A stretch of DNA of 64,000 nt from Acidobacteriota bacterium (GCA_020851565.1 JADZCN010000030.1:38374-102373); one strand, 5' to 3'. Positions 43,858-53,477 are shown, numbered from the stretch's first letter. Notes: a model not told the origin generated them from the letters alone. Numbers and translations: made by a program.

Positions 43858-44869
43858 GAAGAGGTTCGTGCAGGCTGGCACTCTCACCTTCAATCCGCTC
43901 TCCGGATGGGCTGGCGGACACCGGATGACCCTGTATGCCTGGGGGCGCCCGCGCCGGTTTCCCCGTTTGCCCGCGGCAGAAGCGCGCTACTTCGACGTCG
44001 CGCCGGACGCCCGTGTCCTCGCGCACTGCCACTGGCAGCGCGACCGCGCGTCGCACCCCACCGTGCTCCTGCTCCACGGCCTCGAGGCGTCGAGCCAGGC
44101 CCACTACGTGATCGGCATGGCCGAGAAGGCGTGGAGCCGCGGATTCAACGTGGTGCGGCTGAACCAGCGCAACTGCGGGGGTACCGAGCACCTGTCGCGC
44201 GGGCTCTACCACTCGGGCCTGACCGCGGACCCGCGCTTCGTCCTGACGGAGCTCCGTGAGAAGGACCGCCTGGACCGTTTCGGCGTCGCCGGCTACTCGC
44301 TCGGCGGGAACCTGACGATGAAGCTGGCGGGCGAGCTCGGCAGGGACCTCCTCCCGGCGGTGAAAGCGTTCTGCGCGGTGTCGCCCGTGCTGGAGCTCGA
44401 GGCCTGTGTGCGCGCCATCGAGCGCCCGGCCAACCGCATCTACGAGTGGAACTTCTGCTTCAACCTCCAGCGCCGCATGCGCAGGAAAGCGCGCGCCTTC
44501 CCGGGCGCCTTCGACCTGGAGGGGCTCTGGAAGATCTGGTCCATCCGCGCCTTCGACGAGCGCTATACCGCACCCCATCACGGCTTCGACGGCGCGAGCG
44601 ACTACTACCACCGCGCCAGCGCCATGCGTGTCGTTGAGCACGTGGCGCGCCCCGCCCTGATCCTCAGCGCGGCCGACGATCCCTTCGTGCCTCCGGAGAT
44701 CTTCGGCGCCGAGCCGCTCCGGGCCAATCCCCACGTCAGGACCGTCGTCACCCCGTTCGGGGGCCACTGCGCGTTCGTGGAGAAGCCGAACGGCTACGAC
44801 GGCTACTTCGCCGAGCGCGCCGTCGTCGAGTTCCTGGCCCGCCACCTTCAGCCGGCTGCCGACGGCTGA
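43856..44869 (+). CDS. YheT-type alpha/beta hydrolase
   Basis: 337 residues of the YheT/EMB8 group. LLLHGLEASSQAHYVIG is the oxyanion-hole segment, VVRLNQRNCGGTEHLS is the family NxRGxGG region, and GVAGYSLGGNLTMKLAGEL contains the nucleophile Ser in GYSLGG. Late D (SAADDPFVP) and H (PFGGHCAF) complete the triad. Substrate unknown, likely an ester. If the TACAAT box is the promoter, a GTG at 43868 could be the actual start. Confidence 0.88.
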   Translation: MKRFVQAGTLTFNPLSGWAGGHRMTLYAWGRPRRFPRLPAAEARYFDVAPDARVLAHCHWQRDRASHPTVLLLHGLEASSQAHYVIGMAEKAWSRGFNVVRLNQRNCGGTEHLSRGLYHSGLTADPRFVLTELREKDRLDRFGVAGYSLGGNLTMKLAGELGRDLLPAVKAFCAVSPVLELEACVRAIERPANRIYEWNFCFNLQRRMRRKARAFPGAFDLEGLWKIWSIRAFDERYTAPHHGFDGASDYYHRASAMRVVEHVARPALILSAADDPFVPPEIFGAEPLRANPHVRTVVTPFGGHCAFVEKPNGYDGYFAERAVVEFLARHLQPAADG

Positions 44870-44935
44870 AGTGAGGATTGAGCGGTCGGCCGAGGCTTGA
44901 CGAGCTCGATAGTTCTCCGGGCGTCAGCCTTTTCG

Positions 44936-44970
44936 CTTCTTACTTCTCACTTCTCCCTTCTCACTTCCGT
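44936..44970 (+). repeat. Heptamer array CTTCTCA, 4-5 units
   Basis: CTTCTTA, CTTCTCA, CTTCTCC, CTTCTCA and a decayed CTTCCGT, in register. It follows the hydrolase stop by 66 bases. The same unit, frame-shifted, forms the end of the 17372 array. Confidence 0.85.
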
Positions 44971-45038
44971 TTTGGGGTATCCTTCGCGCGTTGTTCGGCC
45001 GCCGTCTCACCGCGAAGCAGCGTTTCCGGGAGGCTACC

Positions 45039-45899
45039 GTGAAGGGTATCCCAGCAGTCGTCCTGGTCTCGTGCCTGTTCGCCGGTTCGCTCGCGCTTCT
45101 GGCACAGGGGCCCGCCGTGCCGGCACCATCGTCCCCCGCGCCGGCAGCCCCGGACATGTGCGCCCAGGTCTGGATTGGGCGTGCAGGCGAGTTCGAGCAG
45201 TTCCTGAAAACGGCCGCCGTGTCCTCCTTGAAGGAAGTACCCGTCGGCGTGACGCGGCCGAGCCGGGCCTACTTCGCACCCGGTGGGCTGGCGGAGAGCA
45301 TGGCCTGGAAGCCGCTCAAACCGGGCATCCGGAACGGATTCTGGGAAAGCTACCGGTCCGAGATTGCCGCGTACGAACTCGACAAGCTGCTCGAGCTGCA
45401 CATGGTCCCGCCCACCGTCGAACGTGAAGTGGCGCGCGAGTTCGGTGCTGCGGTGCTGTGGACCTCACCGACGCGCAGCTTCAAGGAGCTCGGCGGCGTG
45501 CCCGGACAGGCGGGCGTGCCCGGGCCGCCGTCAGCGCGCGTGGCCGGCTGGACGCGGCAGATCGTCCGCGCCAAGATGTTCGACAACCTCATCGCCAACA
45601 AGGACCCAAACCTCGGCAACTGGCTGGTGGACGGCGACTGGCACCTGATTCTCATCGACCACTCGCGGTCCTTCACCACGATGAAGACCATGGTGCACCG
45701 CATGGACAACGTCGACCGGGGATTGTGGGACAGGTTCCGCGCGCTCGACGCCGCCACGCTGCAGGCCGCGGTCGGCCGCTGGATGGGGCGCTCCGAGCAG
45801 CGCGCCATCCTCGAGCGGCGCGACCGCATGCAGCAGGACATCGACCGGCTGGTGGCCTCGCGCGGAGACACCGTCTTCCTCCCGGAACCCGCGCGCTAG
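45039..45899 (+). CDS. Secreted protein with PI3/4- or HipA-like kinase motifs
   Basis: 286 residues after a signal peptide (VVLVSCLFAGSLALLAQ). The last third carries FDNLIANKDPNLGNWLVDGD and WHLILIDHSRSF: an N-x-D-x-N-x-GN loop followed by an IDH metal-binding aspartate. This order is seen in PI3/4-kinase-like, FAM20-like and HipA-like folds. The N-terminal ATP-binding lobe is not obvious. GGGAGG lies 5 bases before the chosen GTG; an ATG at 44991 is an alternative. Extracytoplasmic kinase activity is inference only. Confidence 0.62.
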   Translation: MKGIPAVVLVSCLFAGSLALLAQGPAVPAPSSPAPAAPDMCAQVWIGRAGEFEQFLKTAAVSSLKEVPVGVTRPSRAYFAPGGLAESMAWKPLKPGIRNGFWESYRSEIAAYELDKLLELHMVPPTVEREVAREFGAAVLWTSPTRSFKELGGVPGQAGVPGPPSARVAGWTRQIVRAKMFDNLIANKDPNLGNWLVDGDWHLILIDHSRSFTTMKTMVHRMDNVDRGLWDRFRALDAATLQAAVGRWMGRSEQRAILERRDRMQQDIDRLVASRGDTVFLPEPAR

Positions 45900-45967
45900 A
45901 CCGGCGCCTCCCGGGCCGCGGGCCCCTGCCCGCGGCCTCGGCTGCCCTCCCGCCCCCGATCCAAAAC

Positions 45968-47509
45968 ATGCCGACGGCCGACACGCAGCCCCCCGAGCAG
46001 CCCGCGCACCCCGATCCCGAACGCTCCGACCTGCCCGAAGGCGTCTACGGCCCGAGACGATGGGCCGGCTGGGTGCTCGGCCTCTCGGCGCTGCTCGTCA
46101 CAGTGATGACGGCTCCCCCCGAGGGTCTGAGCGTGCTCGGATGGCGGACGGCGGGCGCCGCAGCGATGATGGCGCTGTTCTGGATCACCGAGCCCATCCC
46201 GATCCCCGCCACGGCCCTGCTGCCCCTCGTGCTCGTCCCCGCCCTCGGGCTCGGGAACATCCAGGAGACGGCCGCCCCGTTCGCCAACCCGATCATCTTC
46301 CTGTTCCTGGGCGGCTTCCTCATCGCCATCGCGATGCAGCGGTGGAACCTGCACCGCCGCGTCGCGATCAACCTCATCGGCCTGGTCGGTGCCGAGCCCG
46401 CACGGATTGTCGGCGGCTTCCTGCTGGCCTCGGCGGCGATCAGCATGTGGGTCAGCAATACCGCGACGGCGCTCATGATGCTGCCCATCGCCCTCTCGGT
46501 GGTGCACCTGCTGCCCGACGGCGGCGCGGCGACGCGCTCGTCGCGCAGTTTCGCAGCCGCGCTGCTCCTCTCGGTCGCCTACGGATCCACGACCGGCGGC
46601 ATGGCCACCCTCATCGGGACGCCGCCCAACGCGCTGCTGGCGGCCTACGTCAGCGAGCAGTACGGGTTCGAGGTCGGTTTCGGCCGCTGGATGCTTCTCG
46701 GTGTACCCGTCGTCATCATCGCCCTGCCGGCTGTATACCTCGTGCTGACGCGCATCTCCTTTCGCCTCCAGCCCGGCGAGATTCCCGGCATGCGCGACCT
46801 GATCGCGCGCGAGCGCGCAGGGCTCGGGCGCTTCAGCCGTGGCGAAACTGCCGTGGCCGTGGTCTTCGTCCTGACGGCGCTCGCCTGGATCTTCCAGCCG
46901 CTGCTGGCGCGCCGGTTTCCCCTCGTATCCGACACGACGGTCGCCATGGCTGGCGGCCTGGCGCTCTTCATGATCCCCGTGAACCTCCGGCGGGGCGAGT
47001 TCGTGATGAACTGGGCAGCCACGCGCTCGCTGCCCTGGGAAGTGCTGCTGCTCTTCGGTGGCGGCCTCAGCCTGGCCGGCAACATCGAGCGGCACGGCGT
47101 CTCCGCCTACCTCGGCGCACTCTCGTCCGGCCTCGCGGGGTTCCCCATGGTCCTCATCCTCTGCATCGTCTGCTTCGGCATCCTGATGCTCACCGAGCTC
47201 ACCAGCAACACGGCGACGGCTGCGACATTCCTGCCCGTGGCCGCCGCGCTGGCGCTCAGCCTCGGTGAGAACCCACTCATCTTCCTGATCCCGACGGCAC
47301 TGGCCGCCAACTGCTCGTACATGCTGCCCGTCGGCACGCCCCCTAACGCCATCGTCTACGGCAGCGGGCGGATAGAGCTGCCGCAGATGGCACGGGCCGG
47401 GATGTGGCTCAACGTGGCGCTCGTGCCCATCCTCGTGGGGCTGGTCCTGCTCATTGCCCCGCTGATCTTCGGAGTGGAACTCGGGGTCGTTCCGGACTGG
47501 GTGAAGTGA
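45968..47509 (+). CDS. SLC13/DASS family Na+-coupled carboxylate or sulfate transporter
   Basis: 513 residues with about 12 hydrophobic segments. Both SNT motifs that bind Na+ and substrate are present: MWVSNTATALMMLPIAL and MLTELTSNTATAATFLPVAA, each followed by a GTPPNA loop (LIGTPPNALLAA and LPVGTPPNAIVYGSG). The family imports di- and tricarboxylates or sulfate; sequence cannot decide which. It starts 68 bases after the previous stop and converges with the methyltransferase. Confidence 0.93.
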   Translation: MPTADTQPPEQPAHPDPERSDLPEGVYGPRRWAGWVLGLSALLVTVMTAPPEGLSVLGWRTAGAAAMMALFWITEPIPIPATALLPLVLVPALGLGNIQETAAPFANPIIFLFLGGFLIAIAMQRWNLHRRVAINLIGLVGAEPARIVGGFLLASAAISMWVSNTATALMMLPIALSVVHLLPDGGAATRSSRSFAAALLLSVAYGSTTGGMATLIGTPPNALLAAYVSEQYGFEVGFGRWMLLGVPVVIIALPAVYLVLTRISFRLQPGEIPGMRDLIARERAGLGRFSRGETAVAVVFVLTALAWIFQPLLARRFPLVSDTTVAMAGGLALFMIPVNLRRGEFVMNWAATRSLPWEVLLLFGGGLSLAGNIERHGVSAYLGALSSGLAGFPMVLILCIVCFGILMLTELTSNTATAATFLPVAAALALSLGENPLIFLIPTALAANCSYMLPVGTPPNAIVYGSGRIELPQMARAGMWLNVALVPILVGLVLLIAPLIFGVELGVVPDWVK

Positions 47510-47529
47510 CGGGACATCCCGTCTCGTGA

Positions 47530-48057
47530 TCAGGCCCGTCGCTCTGCCACGACCGATGCCACGCATCGGCCATCCACGTCGCCCTCGCGATACCGCAACA
47601 CGTGCAGCGGCGCGACCAGCGAGCGCAGCTCACCCGGCCTGAGGAGGAAGTGTGGATTGCTCGGACGTCCGCGCGCGGCCTGTTCTATCGTGAAGGTCTC
47701 GTAGAAGAGGCGGCCCTCGACGGCCAGCGCGCGAAGGAGGACCGGCATCAACGGCCGGTGCAGGTAGTTGAAGACGACGATGGCATCGTAGCGGACGGCA
47801 CCAAGGTCGGGAAGCGGATCCGTTTCGAGGTCGATGGCCTCGCACTCGATGGCCAGGCCGAGCCGGGCCGCCGCGGTGCGCACGACCTCCAGAGCCCCGG
47901 CATCGCGGTCGAGCGCCAGCACGCGGAAACCGGCGCGCGCCAGCCAGAGCGCATGCCGGCCCCGCCCGCAGGCGACATCGAGCGCGAGCCCGTCGCGCGT
48001 CGGGAGCAGGTCCGCGTTGTCGATCAGCCAGGCCGACGGCTTCTGGCCTCCGGTCAT
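47530..48057 (-). CDS. TehB-like SAM-dependent methyltransferase
   Basis: 175 residues, class I methyltransferase. Motif I is LALDVACGRGRHALWLARAG, followed by LALDRDAGALEVV and VVFNYLHRPLMPVLLRAL. LFYETFTIEQ is typical of the TehB-like/tellurite methyltransferase branch. It lies 19 bases past the amidase and ends the three-gene minus-strand unit. Substrate unknown. Confidence 0.85.
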   Translation of the reverse strand: MTGGQKPSAWLIDNADLLPTRDGLALDVACGRGRHALWLARAGFRVLALDRDAGALEVVRTAAARLGLAIECEAIDLETDPLPDLGAVRYDAIVVFNYLHRPLMPVLLRALAVEGRLFYETFTIEQAARGRPSNPHFLLRPGELRSLVAPLHVLRYREGDVDGRCVASVVAERRA

Positions 48058-48076
48058 GGGAGGCCGCCGGGCCTGG

Positions 48077-49684
48077 TCACGGCGCCAGGGTCGGGGCGAA
48101 CGACGGTGGCTTGCGCGCCCTGGTCGCTTGTTCGAACGCGAATCCCATGGCCAGCACATCGGCCTCTGCGTAGGCGCGTCCCATAAAGGTGATCCCGAGC
48201 GGGAGCCCGCGGACGTCGCCCATCGGCACGGTCAGGCTTGGTGTGCCCGCGACCGCTGCCATGCCGTAGCCGGCGCCGCTGAAGTGATCCCCCAGCACGT
48301 GGTCGGTCGGCCATGCAGGTCCCGTGCTCGGGGCAATCAACGCGTCCAGCCGGCCAGTGTCGAGCGCCGACACGAGGCCCGCGCTTCCGGCCATGCGCCG
48401 AGCGGCATCGCGCGCCTTCACATAGACCGGATCGGTCAGAGGCCCCTTGGCCTGCGCCTGCTCGAACAGCTCCTGGCCGAAGAAAGGCATGGCCTTCTCC
48501 TTGTTCGCAAGGTTCCACTGGATCAGCGCTTCGAGCGACGCCTGCGGCGCCCCGCTTCTTCGCAGGTAGGCGTTCAGGCCGTCCTTGAATTCGTAGAGCA
48601 GCACCTGCATCTCGGCGTCGTTCCAGCGGTTGTAGCCGGGTACGGTCACGTCGACGACTTCGGCGCCGGCGGCCTTCATCGCCGCCACGGCGCGTTCCAT
48701 TGCGGTGTCCACGTCGGGGTGATACCCCATGGCCTGTCGGACCAGTCCGAGCCGCTTGCCTCTCAGTGCGTCGGCGGAGAGGGCGGCGCCGTAGTCGGCC
48801 GGAATCTTCCCCGCGGCCGCGGGACCCGCCGGGTCCGCGGCATCGACGCCGGCCAGCGCGTTCATCAACAGGGCGACGTCGCTCACCGTGCGCCCCATGG
48901 GCCCTGCCGTGTCCTGCGAGATGGAAATCGGGATGATGCCGCTGCGGCTGACCACGCCGACGGTCGGCTTCAATCCCACCAGCCCGCTCACCGACGCCGG
49001 GCAGATGATGCTGCCGTCTGTCTCGGTGCCGACGCCGATGGCCGCGAGGCTTGCGGCGATCGCGGCGCCCGTGCCGGCGCTCGAGCCGCACGGGTTTCGG
49101 TCCAGCACGTACGGGTTCTTCGTCTGGCCGCCGCGCGAGCTCCAGCCCGAGGTGGAGCGCGTCGATCGGAAGTTCGCCCACTCACTCAGGTTGGTCTTGC
49201 CCAGGATGACGGCCCCGGCATCGCGCAGGCGCGTGACGATGAACGCGTCTTCCTTCGGCCGGTGATTGGCGAGCGCCAGGGAGCCCGCCGAGTTGGCCAT
49301 TCCCTCGGCGTCGATGTTGTCCTTGATCAGGACGGGCAGCCCGTGGAGCGGCCCGCGAACCTTGCCCGCTTTCCGCTCGGCGTCCAGCGCGTCGGCGTCC
49401 CTCAGGGCGTCGGGGTCGAGCTCGATCACCGAGTTGATGACTGGTCCCGCCTTGTCCACGGCGGCGATGCGATCCAGGTAGGCCTGAGTCAGCGCACGTG
49501 ACGTGAGCGTGCCGGACGCGAGTCGTTCCCGCGCATCGGCTGCGCCCAGTTCGACGACGTCGACCGGGGGCGCCGGTTGCTCCCCCCCGGACGCTGCCTG
49601 GTTGGGCGCCGCCGTGCAGGCCAGCGCGAAGATCGTCACCCCGAGCACACATGCGCGCATCGCCCCGCTCCTCACCGGGCGCAT
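48077..49684 (-). CDS. Exported amidase-signature hydrolase (lipoprotein)
   Basis: 535 residues. Amidase signature triad: Lys in GLPVLIKDNIDAEG, Ser in GSLALANH-type segment and the GSSAGTGAAIAASLAAIGVG glycine/serine motif with the nucleophile in GTETDGSIICPAS. A lipobox (IFALACTAA) near residue 25 suggests a lipoprotein. The ATG overlaps the stop of the amidohydrolase (TGATG); an ATG at 49660 would shorten the signal. It likely hydrolyses peptides or amides outside the cytoplasm. Confidence 0.9.
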   Translation of the reverse strand: MRPVRSGAMRACVLGVTIFALACTAAPNQAASGGEQPAPPVDVVELGAADARERLASGTLTSRALTQAYLDRIAAVDKAGPVINSVIELDPDALRDADALDAERKAGKVRGPLHGLPVLIKDNIDAEGMANSAGSLALANHRPKEDAFIVTRLRDAGAVILGKTNLSEWANFRSTRSTSGWSSRGGQTKNPYVLDRNPCGSSAGTGAAIAASLAAIGVGTETDGSIICPASVSGLVGLKPTVGVVSRSGIIPISISQDTAGPMGRTVSDVALLMNALAGVDAADPAGPAAAGKIPADYGAALSADALRGKRLGLVRQAMGYHPDVDTAMERAVAAMKAAGAEVVDVTVPGYNRWNDAEMQVLLYEFKDGLNAYLRRSGAPQASLEALIQWNLANKEKAMPFFGQELFEQAQAKGPLTDPVYVKARDAARRMAGSAGLVSALDTGRLDALIAPSTGPAWPTDHVLGDHFSGAGYGMAAVAGTPSLTVPMGDVRGLPLGITFMGRAYAEADVLAMGFAFEQATRARKPPSFAPTLAP

Positions 49685-51432
49685 CAGCGGCCCGCCTCGT
49701 GAACCACCCTGCCGCCGACCATCGTCAGCCTGATGTTGCCCGTCAGCAGGTCGTCCGGCCGCTCCGCACCCACGACCAGTGGATCGATGTCCATCACCGT
49801 GATGTCGGCCCAGCGCCCCGCGGCCAGGATGCCGGTGTCTTTCTCGGTGAACGAGGCGAACGCCGCCCACGTCGAGTAGCCCCGCGCGGCCTCTTCGGGC
49901 GTCATGCGCTGCTCCGGGTACCAGCCGCCCGAGGGCTGCAGGCTCTTGTCGCGCCGCGTGATGGCCGAGTGCAGCCCGTAGAAGATGTTGTGATCCGATC
50001 CGGTCAGGTCGGAGTTGAAGATCAGCCGGACGCCGTTCTGCCGGAACGTCCGCCAGGCGTATGCGCCCTTCACGCGCTCGGCGCCCAGCCGATCCTCCGC
50101 CCAGGCCTTGTCCTCCACCGCATGGGGCGGCTCCATGGAGGCGATCACCTCGAGCGAGCGGAAGCGCGCGAAATCGTCGGGGTGCACGACCTGGGCGTGC
50201 TCGATACGGTTCCGGTTGGCGCGAACCTCCGACTTCTCGCCCTCGACCGCCTGGATGAACTCGAGCGTCTCCCGGTTCCCGGCATCGCCGATGGCGTGGA
50301 TGCCAACCTGGAATCCCGCCTTCATCATCTCGGCAACGATCGCCCGGTCGAAGCCGTACCCGCCGCCGCTCACGCCACGGTGCCCCTGCTGGTCGGCGTA
50401 GTCGTCGAGCAGCCGCGCGCCGCGCGACCCGAGCGAGCCGTCGTAGTACGCCTTGACCGACCGCACCGTCAGCATCCCCTCGGGATCAACGAGCGGCCCG
50501 CGTGCCACCCACGCGCGGCACAGATCCGGCTCCCGCGCCGAGAGCATCGCATACACCCGCACGGGCAGTTGCCCGTCCGCGCGGAGCGATTCGAGCGCCT
50601 GCATCATCCGCGCGTCCGCGCCGGCCTCGTGGATGGCGACGTAGCCGTCCCGGGCCATCCGGCGGAGGCCCGCCAGCACCCAGGCCCTGGCCTGCTCCGG
50701 CGTCGGCGCGGGAATGGCCCCCTGCAGGAGCGGCGTGGCCCGATTGAGCAGCGTGCCGGTGGGCTCGCCCCTCGCATCCTTGAGGATGATGCCGCCGGTC
50801 GGGGCCGTGGTTGCACGTGTGATCTTCGCCTTCTCGAAGGCCAGCCGGTTGCCCCACACCGCGAACCCGTGGAGACTGGCGAGGACGACGGGATGGTCAG
50901 GCACCCTCTCGCTGAGCAGCACCACCGTGGGGTAGCGGGTCGCCCACGCACCCTCGTCCCATCCACGGCCGACAATCCACTCGCCCTTCGGCACCGTCGC
51001 CGCAAAGGCCACCACCCGGTCTACGGCCTCGGCTTCGGTGGCCACGCCGGTCAGATCGAGATACGTCTCCATCTGGCCCAGCTCGAAGATGTGCGCATGG
51101 GAGTCGACGAGCCCCGGGATGGCAGTGGCGCCCGCGAGGTCGATGACGCGCGTCGAGGGCCCGCGGTAGGCCTCGGCATCCTTCGAGGTGCCGACAAAGG
51201 CAATGCGGCCGCCGCTGACGGCCAGCGCCTCGGCATCGGGGCGCCATCCGTCAGGGCCGTGGGGTGCGCCGGCTGCGGGAGTGCCGTCCACCGCGGGTTC
51301 ATCCCAGGCGAACGTATAGACACGCCCGTTGACGAGCAGAGTGTCAGCTGGGGAGACCTGTGACGAGCGGGAACACGCCGCGAGGAAGGCGGCACCGATC
51401 GCCAGACTTGCAGCGAGCACGCGAATCGTCAT
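49684..51432 (-). CDS. YtcJ-like amidohydrolase lipoprotein
   Basis: 582 residues, an exported amidohydrolase-3 family enzyme. A lipobox (AIGAAFLAACS) is near residue 20. NGRVYTF opens the family domain, GLVDSHAHIFELG is the metal motif, and KAYYDGSLGSRGARL and GIHAIGDAGNRETLEFI carry further ligands. FNSDLTGSDHNIFYGLHSAI gives a late Asp. A TACAAT box lies 8 bases before the ATG. It is translationally coupled to the amidase. Confidence 0.9.
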   Translation of the reverse strand: MTIRVLAASLAIGAAFLAACSRSSQVSPADTLLVNGRVYTFAWDEPAVDGTPAAGAPHGPDGWRPDAEALAVSGGRIAFVGTSKDAEAYRGPSTRVIDLAGATAIPGLVDSHAHIFELGQMETYLDLTGVATEAEAVDRVVAFAATVPKGEWIVGRGWDEGAWATRYPTVVLLSERVPDHPVVLASLHGFAVWGNRLAFEKAKITRATTAPTGGIILKDARGEPTGTLLNRATPLLQGAIPAPTPEQARAWVLAGLRRMARDGYVAIHEAGADARMMQALESLRADGQLPVRVYAMLSAREPDLCRAWVARGPLVDPEGMLTVRSVKAYYDGSLGSRGARLLDDYADQQGHRGVSGGGYGFDRAIVAEMMKAGFQVGIHAIGDAGNRETLEFIQAVEGEKSEVRANRNRIEHAQVVHPDDFARFRSLEVIASMEPPHAVEDKAWAEDRLGAERVKGAYAWRTFRQNGVRLIFNSDLTGSDHNIFYGLHSAITRRDKSLQPSGGWYPEQRMTPEEAARGYSTWAAFASFTEKDTGILAAGRWADITVMDIDPLVVGAERPDDLLTGNIRLTMVGGRVVHEAGR

Positions 51433-51434
51433 CG

Positions 51435-51486
51435 TGGCTCATTGTACCGTGACGGCGAACTGCGCCCCGTCGTCGGCCCCGGCCAT
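51435..51486 (-). pseudogene. Duplicated 3' end of the neighbouring gene (52 bp)
   Basis: 46 of 52 bases match 52763-52814, the last codons and stop of the membrane protein gene at 52767. On the minus strand both read to AQFAVTVQ and TGA. It lies in the gap between the DUF3089 gene and the amidohydrolase start and now supplies the TACAAT box of the latter. Confidence 0.7.
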
Positions 51487-51518
51487 CGCTCGCCGGATCC
51501 GCGCCCGCAGCTTGTCCT

Positions 51519-52724
51519 TCAGCGCCGCGCCTTCGCCAGGTACGCCTTGGCCTGGCGGCCGACGATGTCCACGAGGTTGCCCATCGCGATGTTGACGTCC
51601 ACGAGGTGCAGGCCCCAGTCGGCCTGGACGCGACCGGGACCGCCGAGATCGCCCGGGATGTCATCGGCGCTGGCGTCCGCGGGATCGGCCTGGACGGTGA
51701 CTTCCAGGTAGTTCGCGTGCTCGTTCGAGGCGCAGCGCGCAGAGAGCAGGCCCGGTACGCTCACGAACGGCGTCTCGACGGGTGCGCCATCCGCGGTCCA
51801 CCGAGGGCTCTGCGGCGCTGCCTGGGCGATCAGGCTTCCCCGGTTGGTGAGGTAGGCGTGGAGCGCGCCGCTGCCGCCCGCGAGCGCCGCCGGGTTGGTG
51901 CAGCCGGCTTCCATCCCTTCTGCCTGCACGCGGCCGAACCGCGTGTTGGGCGGAGGCGGCACGGTCGAGCGAAACGACGCAAAGGTGATGACGCAGCCGA
52001 TCTGGTCCGCGGCCCGGCACAGGGGAATCCGCTGGAACGCCCCGCCCATGTCCTTTCCCTTCGGGACGGGCACGGTCGTCCCGAGGAGGATGGCGGAGAT
52101 CAGGCGCCCCTGCACGGGCTGGCCATCGATCTCTTCGCTCATCAACCGGGTCAGCACCATCGCTCCCTGCGAGTGGCCGATGAGCACGACACCGCGCCCG
52201 TTGTTATCGCGCGCCAGGTAGTCGTTCCAGGCGGCCCGCACGTCGTCGTAACCGCTGCCGCGGTTCAGCTCGAGGCCCGAGCCTGCGAGACGTGCCCGCA
52301 GCCCCTGCAAGGTGACCTGGCGGTACATCGGCGCGAACGGCCGGCACTGGGATCCAAAGCGCGCGAACTGCTGGCGCACCACGTTGCGCTCTTCGTCGCC
52401 GATCGTCATGTCGCTAAACGTGAGCGGGTCGCGCGACACCGTGGGATAGACATAGAAACAGTCGATGGGGGCATTGGGATTCGCCGCCCACGTTTCGCGC
52501 GTTGCGGTGCCATCTGGGGCAACCACCATCGTCGTGAGGTCGATGGCGCAGGCGTCCTGGCGTCCCGGCCGGCAGAGCCACGACTCGTCCCTGCCATAGT
52601 CGTTCGGCGCAGGAGCGGTCTCGGCCGGCGGGGTCGTGGGCGTTTGCCGGGCGGCCGCCGGGACGGCGGTGACGCATCCGGCAATCAGGATCGTGGCGAG
52701 ACGGCAGGCTCGAGTCACGGGCAC
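51519..52724 (-). CDS. Exported DUF3089 alpha/beta hydrolase
   Basis: 401 residues with a signal peptide (LATILIAGCVTAVPAAA). DUF3089 hallmarks are ESWLCRPGRQDACAIDLTT, DCFYVYPTVSRDP and the nucleophile elbow GVVLIGHSQGAMVLTRLM. Disulfide-type Cys residues are spread through the chain, as usual for exported members. Lipase/esterase activity is likely; substrate unknown. Confidence 0.88.
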   Translation of the reverse strand: MPVTRACRLATILIAGCVTAVPAAARQTPTTPPAETAPAPNDYGRDESWLCRPGRQDACAIDLTTMVVAPDGTATRETWAANPNAPIDCFYVYPTVSRDPLTFSDMTIGDEERNVVRQQFARFGSQCRPFAPMYRQVTLQGLRARLAGSGLELNRGSGYDDVRAAWNDYLARDNNGRGVVLIGHSQGAMVLTRLMSEEIDGQPVQGRLISAILLGTTVPVPKGKDMGGAFQRIPLCRAADQIGCVITFASFRSTVPPPPNTRFGRVQAEGMEAGCTNPAALAGGSGALHAYLTNRGSLIAQAAPQSPRWTADGAPVETPFVSVPGLLSARCASNEHANYLEVTVQADPADASADDIPGDLGGPGRVQADWGLHLVDVNIAMGNLVDIVGRQAKAYLAKARR

Positions 52725-52766
52725 CTCCTCGACCGACGCATTATGCCCCAGCCGAACTCGACTGGC

Positions 52767-53477
52767 TCATTGCACCGTCACGGCAAACTGCGCCCGGTAG
52801 TCGGCCCCGTCCATGGGCGCGGACACGTCGATCTGCCAGCGCCGCGCTTTCGGCGCCTCGTTGGTCATCACCCGGCGCCGCATGAACGGGATGTTGACCG
52901 ATGCCTTGAAGCGGAAGTGCGGGTTGGCCTTCGGCCTGGGAGTGGGCTGGGTCGCGACATCCTTTCCCACCGACTCGGGCAGCTCGAACGTGAAGGGGAT
53001 CCCCTGCGTGGCGTCGAGCCCCTCCGGGGCGACCGTGAGCACCTGCTCCCACACGACGAACTCGCGGTCTCTCGAGATCGGCTCCGAACTCGAGCTGCGG
53101 AACGCGTGTGTATCCAGGCACTGAAGGGCCAGCCGATAGTCACCGGTGGGACGCAGGGCCGTGCCGGTCCTGACCCTGCCGCGCAGCGGCCGCCCGAGGC
53201 GCGCCACGCCCGGTCCCTCGATCTCGAGCACCGATGACCCGAAGCGGCGCCGCCGCATCGTCCCCAGCGTGCCGAGCGCCGCGTAATAGAGCGCGACAGC
53301 GGCAAGCAGCAGCGGCACCGCGACGATCGGGTTGAACTCCGGGGAGTCGACGTCGAAGATCCACCGCATGTCGAAGTACAGGGGGATGGCGGCAGCGGCC
53401 ATGCCCAGCAGCGCCGCCATGAACCAGTGCGTCGCGGCCTGCTCGCTCGTCGAGTCTTCACCTGTCTGCTGTGCCAT
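52767..53477 (-). CDS. Membrane protein with two helices and a beta domain
   Basis: 236 residues, not recognised. Two transmembrane helices (WFMAALLGMAAAAIPLYF and PIVAVPLLLAAVALYYAALG) precede a beta-rich domain with an Ig-like or arrestin-like look (RLGRPLRGRVRTGTALRPTG). It overlaps the SolA-like gene by 20 bases and is probably in its operon. Part of its 3' end is duplicated at 51435. Confidence 0.75.
   Translation of the reverse strand: MAQQTGEDSTSEQAATHWFMAALLGMAAAAIPLYFDMRWIFDVDSPEFNPIVAVPLLLAAVALYYAALGTLGTMRRRRFGSSVLEIEGPGVARLGRPLRGRVRTGTALRPTGDYRLALQCLDTHAFRSSSSEPISRDREFVVWEQVLTVAPEGLDATQGIPFTFELPESVGKDVATQPTPRPKANPHFRFKASVNIPFMRRRVMTNEAPKARRWQIDVSAPMDGADYRAQFAVTVQ

Noticed and set aside
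51442..51520. A short gene ending in AVTVQ
   Set aside because: It is a duplicated fragment of the gene at 52767 with no start or ribosome binding site.
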